Of a stretch of 64,000 nt of DNA, positions 53,044 to 60,680 are shown one piece after another. The notes beneath the pieces are model-generated. The model saw only the letters and a program-made list of their open reading frames with translations, did no database searches and was not told where the DNA came from. Location: contig CM017564.1 in NCBI GenBank assembly GCA_007844125.1, positions 28,727,158 to 28,791,157 on the forward strand, written 5' to 3'. The translations under genes and the position numbers were made by a program. This stretch comes from Sinonovacula constricta (taxonomy: Eukaryota > Mollusca > Bivalvia > Cardiida > Solecurtidae). Position 1 is the stretch's first letter. Each line of letters begins with the position of its first letter.

Positions 53044-53153
53044 CTAGTTGCGCTTAGTTCACAAGTTCAACTGGTTGTGTATCATCTCCTCCCTTATCCT
53101 ACTGGGTCAAGAAGAAAAACGCTGATTTTTTGCGTTATATCATATCAAGTATC

Positions 53154-53465
53154 ATGGAAGATTTTACCAACGTATCAATGAAGGATTCTACCAATCAACC
53201 CACGACAGATCATGTCAGCACTTCTGAATCTAACGCGATTACAACAGACGGACGAACATGTGCTAGAATTGCAGAAAACAAAATAACTTTTTTATTTCAA
53301 ATTATAGCTGTGTATTGTATCATTTTAGCCGCAATTATTAATTTGACCCTGCAACACCCTGATAAAGATTTGTGGTTAGTTTTGTTAAGTAGCTGCATAG
53401 GCTATGTATTACCAAATCCTGGTTTGAAATACAAGACACGTCCTAATGATAAACACTTGGAATAA
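53154..53465 (+). CDS. Small two-span membrane protein of the Polinton-like element
   Basis: The 103-residue product starts at the ATG at 53154 (A at -3, G at +4). Residues 1-40 are polar, rich in Ser and Thr, with one Cys. Residues 46-66 (ITFLFQIIAVYCIILAAIIN) form a strong membrane span. A second hydrophobic stretch LWLVLLSSCIGYVLPNPG follows, with a short basic, charged tail. AATAAA signals stand at 53528 and 53623. I do not recognise a named family. A membrane role is visible; function (for example in a virion, egress or host-cell membrane) is unknown. The 95-bp segment covering its stop codon and polyadenylation signal is tandemly duplicated downstream. Confidence 0.6.
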   Translation: MEDFTNVSMKDSTNQPTTDHVSTSESNAITTDGRTCARIAENKITFLFQIIAVYCIILAAIINLTLQHPDKDLWLVLLSSCIGYVLPNPGLKYKTRPNDKHLE

Positions 53466-53646
53466 TGTGTACCAATTTGCATATTTATACAATCATTGTG
53501 TACTTTGTCGGAACATTGATCATTTAAAATAAAGCATACACTTAAATATTTTTGGAATAATGTATACCAATTTTAATATTTATGCAGTCATTATGTGCTA
53601 TGTTAAATCATTTATTATTTTAAATAAAGCCTGTATTTAAATATTT
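53457..53646 (+). repeat. 95-bp tandem duplication with two AATAAA signals
   Basis: The copies 53457-53551 and 53552-53646 both begin TTGGAATAATGT and contain AATAAAGC near their ends (53528-53533 and 53623-53628). They differ at many positions, so the duplication is older than the TIR homogenisation. Confidence 0.85.
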
Positions 53647-54010
53647 GTCTTAGTTTTTACCACACCGTCAGATTTTGTAACCTCATGACCTAACCTCTCA
53701 AGGGTTTACCATTGTGACCTGACCTCTTTAGCCGCTGCTATCATGCTTTTTTATGTCATGGATCATTATAATTTGAGTAACAGAACTAATTTAGTCTTTG
53801 TAGAACTAATGGCGGAAAAGTACTGGTGGGAAAAATGTGTTCGTTTAAGATAGCACAGTAGCAAGTTTTAGAGATTGTACAGCTAGGTGTTTTAGTTAAT
53901 AAGAAACGCAAAAAACGGGTTGGTAAAGAAACGTCAAAATTGGCTTGGTAAAGCAAACAAAATGGCAAAACATAGGCCATTTAATTTACAAGAGAATTAA
54001 AACAATTAGT
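53647..54010. other. Element interior without recognised gene
   Basis: The minus frame 53786-53980 (64 codons) is unsupported. Nothing else is seen. Confidence 0.35.
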
Positions 54011-54170
54011 GTCTTTTAGTTAAAAAAACCCGCAAATGTCACTGCCCATTCCGTTGAGTTACAACGAAGCAATTACTCATTTTAATGAGTAAAAAATGAG
54101 TAACTGCTCATTTAGGTGAGTAACTACTCATTTTAGGGAGTAAAAATGAGTAACTGCTCATTTTTATGAG
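54011..54170. repeat. Palindrome-rich module, copy 1
   Basis: ACTCATTT and AAATGAGT words alternate: ACTCATTTTAATGAGT, AAAAAATGAGTAACTGCTCA, TTTAGGTGAGTAACTACTCA, then ATGAGTAACTGCTCATTTTT. The words can pair with each other in several ways. TGAGTAA occurs repeatedly and resembles AP-1/GCN4-type sites. The module recurs at 54441-54598. Confidence 0.85.
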
Positions 54171-54440
54171 CAACCAATGGTTAATTAAAACGTTATTATT
54201 AATGAAGTGTGTTGATAGGAAAAATTGTAATAGAATGAGAAATTTGATGTCTTTTGTCTTTAAAACTTGATACAATGAAAAAAACACACCTAAGCAAACG
54301 CTTGATATATAAAGTGAGATATGTTTATGTTCTTATGTATAACAAATAACCAAAAAATAACAAGTAAGTGGTAAAACAAAGCAAAAAGGTTAAAATAGAA
54401 AGAGACTTAATGATCAAGTTTATCAAAAAAAGCAAACGTT

Positions 54441-54598
54441 TACTTCTAGTGAAAAAAACAACAAATGTAACTGCTCATTTCATTGAGTTACAATAGATTG
54501 CTCATTTTAATGAGTAAAAAAATGAGTAACTGCTCATTTAGGTGAGTAACTACTCATTTTAGGGAGTAAAAAAGGAGTAACAGCTCATTTTTATGAGT
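54441..54598. repeat. Palindrome-rich module, copy 2
   Basis: It aligns over its whole length with 54011-54170 with scattered substitutions (GGAGTAACAGCTCA in place of TGAGTAACTGCTCA) and single-base indels. The two lie about 430 bp apart in the same orientation. Confidence 0.85.
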
Positions 54599-55015
54599 GG
54601 CATACATGTAAGAAAAAGTATATTTCTCATAGAAAAAAACGTAATTACTTCGTATGTTTTAGTTTAAACTTACTTGTTTGTTTTTGTTTTATTACATTAA
54701 AAGGTGTATACATGCGTTGAGAGTTAATATCTTTCAATTAGCCTTTGTACTGTAATATTCCGGATGATAAGTCTGCGATAATTTCCCTTGTGATAAGAAA
54801 ATTTGATTGTCATTTTATAATAGTACTCCTATGACTTGTCATACAGCACTATACATGTAGTTAGAAAGGACCACAATGGAAATAAGGATATTTATATACC
54901 TTTTTTGTGTCATCCTTACTGTATAATGTTGATTGACATGGCCTAATTAGTACATACATATAATTAATTGCATGTTTTAATGTCCATGCCATGTTTGTCA
55001 AATCATTTTATAGTG

Positions 55016-55017
<2 letters not shown>
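54599..55017. other. Element interior without recognised gene
   Basis: AT-rich; no open frame or repeat that I can support. Confidence 0.35.
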
Positions 55018-55094
<77 letters not shown>

Positions 55095-55152
55095 AATCCA
55101 TCAATCCATCCATCCATCCATCCATCCATCCATCGGGGGGTGGGGGGGGGAG
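55018..55152 (+). repeat. (CT)n, (ATCC)n and G-run tract
   Basis: Pure (CT)n at 55018-55093 is followed by (ATCC)n to about 55134 and GGGGGGTGGGGGGGGGAG to 55152. The tract sits inside the Polinton-like element. Confidence 0.95.
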
Positions 55153-55217
55153 CAAGTTCTCGCAAATTGTATTAACACCTTTCCTTGAACAACCCGTACT
55201 TTCACCGAAATAGAGGG

Positions 55218-55300
55218 ATGAGGAAAGTCCAAGATAAGGGACTTGAACCACGGACCTCCTGATCTAGCGTCCGGCGCTCTACCACTACACCACTTTCCTC
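55218..55300 (-). other. tRNA-like sequence inside the Polinton-like element
   Basis: The minus strand has an A box TGGTGTAGTGG and a B box GGTTCAAGTCC. AGGAAAG and CTTTCCT can form a perfect 7-bp acceptor stem, and CCGGA/TCAGG an anticodon-like stem around CGCTAGA, giving CTA in the anticodon position. Against a working tRNA: position 33 is G rather than U, the T stem has two mismatches, and about eight extra bases lie between T arm and acceptor 3' strand. It is either a decayed tRNA, a SINE head or a tRNA-like structure retained by the element. The pol III terminator is not evident. Confidence 0.45.
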
Positions 55301-55447
55301 CGCTTCGTATGTTTTTGCAGTTAGGTTGTGTTTGCGTCTTAGTTACCAAGGTGTGTCATCTGTTTTGATAGAATGGCAACATTTCTGTGTACCTGTTGTA
55401 TAGTTTTACATTACAAATATAAAGGAAGACTGTTTTCAATTTTTCAA

Positions 55448-55453
55448 TTTATT
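55448..55453 (-). terminator. Polyadenylation signal for the minus-strand genes of the element
   Basis: TTTATT on the plus strand gives AATAAA on the minus strand, about 85 nt beyond the stop codon of the zinc-finger gene. It would end a transcript carrying both minus-strand frames. Confidence 0.5.
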
Positions 55454-55536
55454 GGTACAATATACAAAATATATTATTTTAACAAATGCTTTTATATAAA
55501 ACTTCACATGTCAAAAAAATACCGACATAGTAAACT

Positions 55537-56034
55537 TTACTCTTGCGTTAGTTCTGGTGGGTTATAACCCTCAATAACAGCTTCAAAAAGAAATTTTCTT
55601 TTATTAACGGCATATTTCCAGGCTTCTTCTGTGTCAAAGTCCTCAGTTTGTATAACACTATCAGCCGTCTTTTTGATCGACTGAAAAACTGGAGAATCTT
55701 TGAGAGCGTTGATCCAAATCACATTTTCCGTGAATATATTAGTTAGCGCTTTACGATAAGTATTCTTCATGAGGTTAAATGTCCGATCACGCGCCTCTTC
55801 TTCTGTAATATTTTGTTGATCCATCAAACCTTTGACTTCTTCTTCGTATCTGTCTTGATACTGTTCAAATACTTCTTCCACAAGACGGTCCATTGGATCG
55901 CTTTCTTCCTCTCCATTAAACGTGTCAGACTCAAAATCCACATCGTCTGTTTCCTGCTGATGCTTCCTCTGTTTATGCCTTATCAGGTTATACTTTCTAG
56001 CAAATGTTTTGTTGCACATATTACAGGAAAACAT
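55537..56034 (-). CDS. C2H2 zinc-finger / acidic protein of the Polinton-like element
   Basis: The 165-residue product starts with a single C2H2 finger: C4-x2-C7, F11, L17, H20-x4-H25 (CNMCNKTFARKYNLIRHKQR). An acidic linker follows (residues 28-60, rich in D and E), then a helical-looking region with alternating charges (EEVFEQYQDRYEEEV) and a conserved-looking C-terminal part (AWKYAVNKRKFLFEAV). One finger suggests nucleic-acid or protein binding; the charge pattern could fit a regulatory or packaging role. To my recollection similar one-finger proteins of unknown function are common in aquatic invertebrate genomes, but I cannot confirm this. The stop of the upstream basic-protein frame lies only 15 bp before this start, so both are probably on one transcript. 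Confidence 0.68.
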   Translation of the reverse strand: MFSCNMCNKTFARKYNLIRHKQRKHQQETDDVDFESDTFNGEEESDPMDRLVEEVFEQYQDRYEEEVKGLMDQQNITEEEARDRTFNLMKNTYRKALTNIFTENVIWINALKDSPVFQSIKKTADSVIQTEDFDTEEAWKYAVNKRKFLFEAVIEGYNPPELTQE

Positions 56035-56049
56035 GACTAAAACTCTAAA

Positions 56050-56436
56050 TTATCCAAAAACGTAGTCAATTTCTTTAAATTTCTCTGTTTTTCTTGGTGT
56101 ATTTCTTGATGAGGTAATAGTTTTCTTTGCCGGTACAGTGTTCTCCTTTTCAACCGAAAGTCTCGGTGTAATTTTTATCTTTTTGCTTGCTTTTTTCGTG
56201 TAGAGACGTTTCAATTTTATCTTCCTCTCACCAGCGCTGCGGTCAGTTATGACAGGTTTTGCAGTGCCTCGTTTATTTATGCGCTCTAACTCAGATTTAG
56301 CTCTGTCCACCACACTTTGAACTGGAGATGTTAATTCCATGCACGTCTGTTTTTGCATTTCGGAAAACGATGATTTTTTTGGTCGAAAAACATCAACCCA
56401 CTTTTTGGGATCAGGCATATACGTTGAATAATTCAT
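56050..56436 (-). CDS. Basic protein of the Polinton-like element
   Basis: The 128-residue product starts at an ATG with A at -3, about 69 bp after a TATA box. The N-terminal segment YMPDPKKWVDVFRPKK is followed by a moderately helical region and then a strongly basic stretch (KIKLKRLYTKKASKKIKI), more Lys/Arg/Ser/Thr and a short end EIDYVFG. No membrane span. A small, Lys-rich protein in a Polinton-like setting could be a nucleic-acid-binding core or minor structural protein of the adenovirus-pX kind, but this is inference from composition and context. It precedes the zinc-finger gene by 15 bp on the same strand. Confidence 0.62.
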   Translation of the reverse strand: MNYSTYMPDPKKWVDVFRPKKSSFSEMQKQTCMELTSPVQSVVDRAKSELERINKRGTAKPVITDRSAGERKIKLKRLYTKKASKKIKITPRLSVEKENTVPAKKTITSSRNTPRKTEKFKEIDYVFG

Positions 56437-56504
56437 GTTTCTTTAGCAAACAGTAATGTCAGCAATACAGGTAGTTGTAAGAATGACGCTTGCAATCGTT
56501 TAAA

Positions 56505-56515
56505 CCCTTTATATA
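56505..56515 (-). promoter_or_regulatory. TATA box for the minus-strand genes of the element
   Basis: The minus strand reads TATATAAAGGG. It lies 69-79 bp upstream of the ATG at 56436, leaving room for a start site about 30 bp downstream and a short leader. Confidence 0.6.
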
Positions 56516-56830
56516 ATATATTTCAAATTCAAACAGTTTTGTGTGATTTAACGGTAGAAAAATTGATGCTGATGAAAGCACATTGGAATTGATTTTCTGT
56601 TCCAAAATATAACAGTTAAAAGTCGTCCACTTGTTGATGTATAAGGTCAATGCTCTGAAGAAAAAGACCGCGGACATTAAAAGGAGAAATATTTGCACTG
56701 GAGCGTTGTGCCCTTCTATGTAACAGATACCAGCGAAGGAAGAAATCCATAGGTCAATGACCTATTGATAGCGCGCTCATTTATCAAGGTTGTAATAGAA
56801 ATTGCGAGGGAAAAAAGGTTCCCGCTTAAA

Positions 56831-56937
56831 AACTGATTTAAATCTGGCGGGTAACATGAGCTGGGTCATGGTCATGTACACTAGGTGATGATGTGAGATG
56901 ACTTAAATCTGATGGATAGGTGAACTGGGTCATGGTC
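56831..56937. repeat. Subterminal direct repeats near the right TIR
   Basis: GATTTAAATCTGGCGGGTAA...CTGGGTCATGGTC at 56831-56869 recurs, diverged, at 56899-56937, a spacing of 68 bp. These could be binding sites for element-encoded or host proteins. Confidence 0.7.
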
Positions 56938-56945
56938 TGTCATAC

Positions 56946-57136
56946 GCATGCGCAATCGGTGACCTACATTGCACACAATTCGACCTCGACCTTGAATCAT
57001 ACGCGAGCGCGGTAACCTACTCACCTGGATTTTGGACTGGAACCTCTCAGGTTCAGGGTTACCTACAGGGTGACCTACTCAGATCTGGGACAGGAACCTC
57101 CGGAACCTCCGTCAATCCTCCTAATTTGCTACTACT
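56946..57136 (-). repeat. Right terminal inverted repeat, 191 bp
   Basis: It is the exact reverse complement of 52123-52313. The outer end is GCTACTACT, followed by the target duplication ATCATC. Confidence 0.95.
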
Positions 57137-57142
57137 ATCATC

Positions 57143-57705
57143 CTCCGTCGCCGGCGGTGTATAAATATCACTCATCAGCGATGTGTAAGCATCCTTCTCC
57201 TGCGAATATAAGTATCATCCACCAGCGGTGTATAAGTATCATCCATCAGCGGTGTATAAGTATCATCCACAGCGGTGTATGTGTGTCATCCACCAACGGT
57301 GTATAAGTATCATCCACCAGCGGTGTATAAGTATCATCCATCAGCGGTGTATAAGTATCATCCATCAGCCGTGTATAAGTATCATCCATCAGCGGTGTAT
57401 AAGTATCATCCACAGCGGTGTATGTGTGTCATCCACCAACGGTGTATAAGTATCATCCATCAGCGGTGTATAAGTATCATCCATAAGCGATGTATAAGTA
57501 TCATCCACCAGCGGTGTATACGTATCATCCATCAGCGGTGTATAAGTATCATCCATCAGCGGTGTATAAGTATCATCCATAAGCGATGTATAAGTATCAT
57601 CCACCAGCGGTGTATAAGTATCATCTATCAGCGGTGTATATGTATCATCCATCAGCGGTGTATATGTATCATCCATCAGTGGTGCATGATTATCATCCAT
57701 CAGAT
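57143..57705 (+). repeat. 24-bp minisatellite, about 22 copies
   Basis: The unit contains GTGTATAAGTATCATCCATC plus AGCG, 24 bp, with variants CACCAGCG, CACAGCG and ATAAGCGAT. The left flank of the Polinton-like element (GTGTATTAGTATCATC, 52107-52122) is part of the same repeat. Open frames on both strands are repeat translations. Confidence 0.93.
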
Positions 57706-58155
57706 GTGTAACAATAATTCTTTTTGATGGATCTAAACTGTCAGGTACCATCTCTAAAATCACAATCCAGATTCAAAATAATACCGAAGGCGTTAATTAA
57801 CAGAATCAGCTCTAAGAATAAGTTTGATAACAGCAAACAATTCAGAAGTCATGACTTATCTTTTTCTTATATCTGGTTAATAGTTTTTTAAATATTTTAA
57901 TATAGATTCTTAGGCCTTTACTTGTTTCCTAAACGATGTTACAATATTTTATTTTCATATTTAACATGACCTTCGAAAGTTATAATTTAACAAATATAGC
58001 TTTTTTTTCAAAGATTAAAATTTGTAAATTTCACAACACTTTTCCTTTTTTTTGCATTTTCCTGTGGTCTGCCTTTCACAGTTAAGCGGATTCACCTGAA
58101 ACTGTACAAAATTCAAACGTGTTTGTAAATCCTACTTTGTTCTTCTCTCTTGAAG
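57706..58155. other. 3' part of intron 2
   Basis: AT-rich; no features except the acceptor TCTTCTCTCTTGAAG. Confidence 0.4.
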
Positions 58156-58964
58156 CATTGGCGGCTTTGGTTGCCTTCTTCATGGGTGTATACCTGGCGG
58201 ACGAGTTCTACTCTGACTACGGTCTCAGTTACGCCTCCGAGTTCCCCTGGTGTCTGCTGCTGTGGGCCATAGCAACGGTCCTCGTCATCATAGCAACACT
58301 AATGCACGCTTACATCGTCTGCAACTGGTACAATTACTCAGAAGGCTTTGGCTACATGTCACCCTCCTCTTCCGACGAACAGCTTGTCTCAGGGAATTCT
58401 GGAAAGTACCTCAGAAATACACTATTGGAACTACCGCCACCTACGCTGGACAACAGTTTCAGGAAGTCTCGTAATCTACGAGAATCCGGTTACGGAGTGT
58501 CAGCATTTTCCGGACCGTCGCAATCTAATTATGCTAAATCCCGACCAGAAAGTACTTACTTTGACTTCCGGTTGTCCAAACAACCAAAGTCTCAAAGTGT
58601 CGACGATCTGCGAATTTCGAAACGGTCTTCCAACCTCCCGTCTGATTTAAGGCTTTCCAAAGATTTAAGGCTTTCTAAGAGGTCACTGCACGACAGCCCG
58701 AAGGTACTCCGACATACGACTCCTTCCGAGTATCTGCGAGACCAGCGGGACATGCTTCGGGGCTCTCGGATCGTTGCTGTGGAAGAGGAAGTGATCGACC
58801 CAGGTATGCTCTCGACGGCACACCCCAGCTATAGAGAGTCTCGTGTCAAAGACGGCTCTGGATATTTAACGGAGCTAGACAACTCCGCAACTATTGTATC
58901 ATCCCGCAGAGAACCATCCATTTTGGATGATCTGTATCGGGCCTCGAGAAAAAGTAACCGCTAA
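58156..58964 (+). CDS. Claudin/PMP22-superfamily membrane protein, exon 3 and tail
   Basis: Exon 3 completes codon 125 and encodes residues 126-393 with stop TAA at 58962. The third span continues to about residue 138. A short second extracellular loop (ADEFYSDYGLSYASEFPW) and the fourth span (157-180) follow. The remaining 213 residues are a polar cytoplasmic tail rich in Ser, Arg, Leu and Asp, with four [FL]-R-[LI]-S-K motifs at about 262-266, 276-280, 289-293 and 295-299. Each puts a Ser near basic residues, so they could be kinase sites. No C-terminal PDZ ligand is seen. Such a long tail suggests a scaffold or signalling role, which is inference. Confidence 0.88.
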
Positions 58965-59744
58965 TCAGTGTAAAAATGATAATATTTTTTAAATAAGAAA
59001 ACAAAAATAACTGGACATTAATCTGGCATTCTCAGTTGAAATTCTAGGACACAAACAAAAATCGGGATAAATTCATCAAAACATTTAATATCGATTGTCC
59101 GCAAGAGAGAGTTTCCTTTTACGAAATACGCACACAAAAAGAAAGATCCGGTACTATCTTTAGTCCCTCTTAATATGTCATAGTTTGTGTGTAAACGCTC
59201 AACAAGATGTATCAAACGATTCAGTGCAGCCGACGATCTGTTCAGTATATTTGTGGCTGTAAGTTGACGTGAAGATTCTATGAGATGCCTGTGACCTGGG
59301 ACACATAATGTGCACCTACACACATTAAGAAATGCTCAAATACCAGGGAGATATCAATACACAAATACACGCACATCTCCTTTAATAGTTCTTACATTAT
59401 TTTCCAATGCCTGATCAATCTATATTAATTCACGTGCATACTAAACAGTGTTTATTCGAATAGCTTTGTAAATAATATGCTGACAATGCACATTTCCTTG
59501 AAGAGATGTTATTATTCACTCGCCTTTTTGTAACATGTTTAATAATTGCCAAATTCGGTGAAGGGTTATTTACCATCACTTTACAGACGTTTGTACAAAC
59601 TCCAAGTACTTGCTGCACGTTAAAGGCAAGTTAGACATTACACCTTTTTGTTGGGAACCATCCATTAGCTCAGAACATATTTTCTAACTCCTTATACTTA
59701 GTAAAGTTCGACTGTTTCTCACAGTCTTCAGAAGTTCTTCGTTG
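58965..59744. other. 3' flank of the claudin-like gene
   Basis: No clear AATAAA is seen before 59744, so the 3' UTR end is undetermined. A minus frame at 59018-59323 is unsupported. Confidence 0.35.
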
Positions 59745-60000
59745 GGTCGCCCGTAGCGTAGTGGTAGGGTCGTCGACTTGTAACTTCTCTGAGCCCTTAG
59801 CCTCGCACCGCTTGGGTTCGGATCCCGTTCGCGGAGAAGGACTTAATGTGGGATGGTTTTCCAGCTGACATGCTGTGCGCCGGTGGTTCTACCCAGTCAT
59901 TTGTCTGGGATCTTCCTCTACCAATATTGCTGGGCGTCACTATAATGATCAAAATTGGTCGCAGCAAAGTATTTAAACAGAACAGAAGAGAAACAAAACA
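59745..60000 (+). mobile_element. SINE family B, full copy
   Basis: Head CGCCCGTAGCGTAGTGGTAG (A box), B-box side CGCTTGGGTTCGGATCCCGT, then the body CTGTGCGCCGGTGGTTCTAC and TGGGCGTCACTATAATGATC, ending in an A-rich stretch at about 60000. More diverged than the copy at 38094. Confidence 0.88.
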
Positions 60001-60295
60001 ATTCAGTTGTTCGTTCGCTAGATGTCGCTAGATGTCACGTGAATAATCAAAGTCACGTGACACAATTAAAGTCTTGTACACCGAAAGTTCATCTCGTCGC
60101 TGCTTAATTGTAATAGCTTCTTTGGTTCGTTTTTTTTTTTAAATATTGGTTCCGCTAGTTATTATTTAAATGTTTTATGTAATATGTGACCAGTTTATCG
60201 CATATTTCGCACAATGCTGAGTTAGATCTATATTTATGTTTTTGGTGGTAAGTTATAAGTGGTCTTCCTGTCAACTTTACATTTATGTTTTGTTA

Positions 60296-60680
60296 TAATG
60301 ACACAAATAAAGAATGTTTTGTCATAATGACGCAAACAAAGAATGTTTTGTTATATTGACACCGATAAAGAAGGTTTCGTTATAATGACGCAGATAAAGA
60401 AGGTTTTGTTAAAATGACACAGATAAAGAATTTTTTGTTAAAATGACACAGATAAAGAAGGTTTCGTTATAATGACGCAGATAAAGAAGGTTTCGTTATA
60501 ATGACGCAGATAAAGAAGGTTTTGTTAAAATGACACAGATAAAGAATTTTTTGTTAAAATGACACAGATAAAGAAGGTTTCGTTATAATGACGTAGATAA
60601 AGAATGTTTCTTTATAATGACGCAGATAAATACTGTGTTGTTATAATGACGCAGAAAAAAGGTTTTGTTATAACACAACT
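60296..60680 (+). repeat. 29-bp minisatellite, about 13 copies
   Basis: The unit contains GTTATAATGACGCAGATAAA plus GAAGGTTTC. Two sub-types alternate (ATAATGACGC and AAAATGACAC). Confidence 0.93.

Larger units (their letters stand above)
52117..57142. mobile_element. Miniature Polinton-like element with 6-bp TSD
   Basis: The element spans 52123-57136 (5,014 bp). Its ends are perfect 191-bp inverted repeats beginning AGTAGTAGCAAATTAGGAGG and ending in CT. ATCATC at 52117-52122 and 57137-57142 is a 6-bp target duplication. Long TIRs, AG/CT ends and a 6-bp duplication are the signature of Polinton/Maverick integration through a retrovirus-type integrase. Known Polintons are about 15-20 kb and encode polymerase B, integrase, capsid, protease and packaging ATPase; I find none of these. 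It does have compact genes on both strands with their own TATA boxes and polyadenylation signals, so it is not a simple MITE. The perfect TIRs point to recent insertion or continuing replication. Mobilisation in trans by a full-size Polinton or related adintovirus is inferred. Confidence 0.82.
52087..58155 (+). other. Intron 2 of the claudin-like gene (6.1 kb)
   Basis: It starts GTAAGTATCA and ends TTCTTCTCTCTTGAAG. It is occupied mostly by the 5,014-bp Polinton-like element and the 24-bp minisatellite into which that element inserted. The final part, 57700-58155, shows no features. Confidence 0.85.

Noticed and set aside
55101..55349. Frames across (CT)n, (ATCC)n and the tRNA-like sequence
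   Set aside because: Made of microsatellite and tRNA-like sequence; no independent support.
57070..57763. Frames across the 24-bp minisatellite
   Set aside because: Stop-free repeat of eight codons open on both strands; lies in an intron.
58119..58157. ATG at 58119 as a start of a separate gene for exon 3
   Set aside because: The first codons lie before a good acceptor at 58155, and joining to exon 2 completes the third membrane span in frame.
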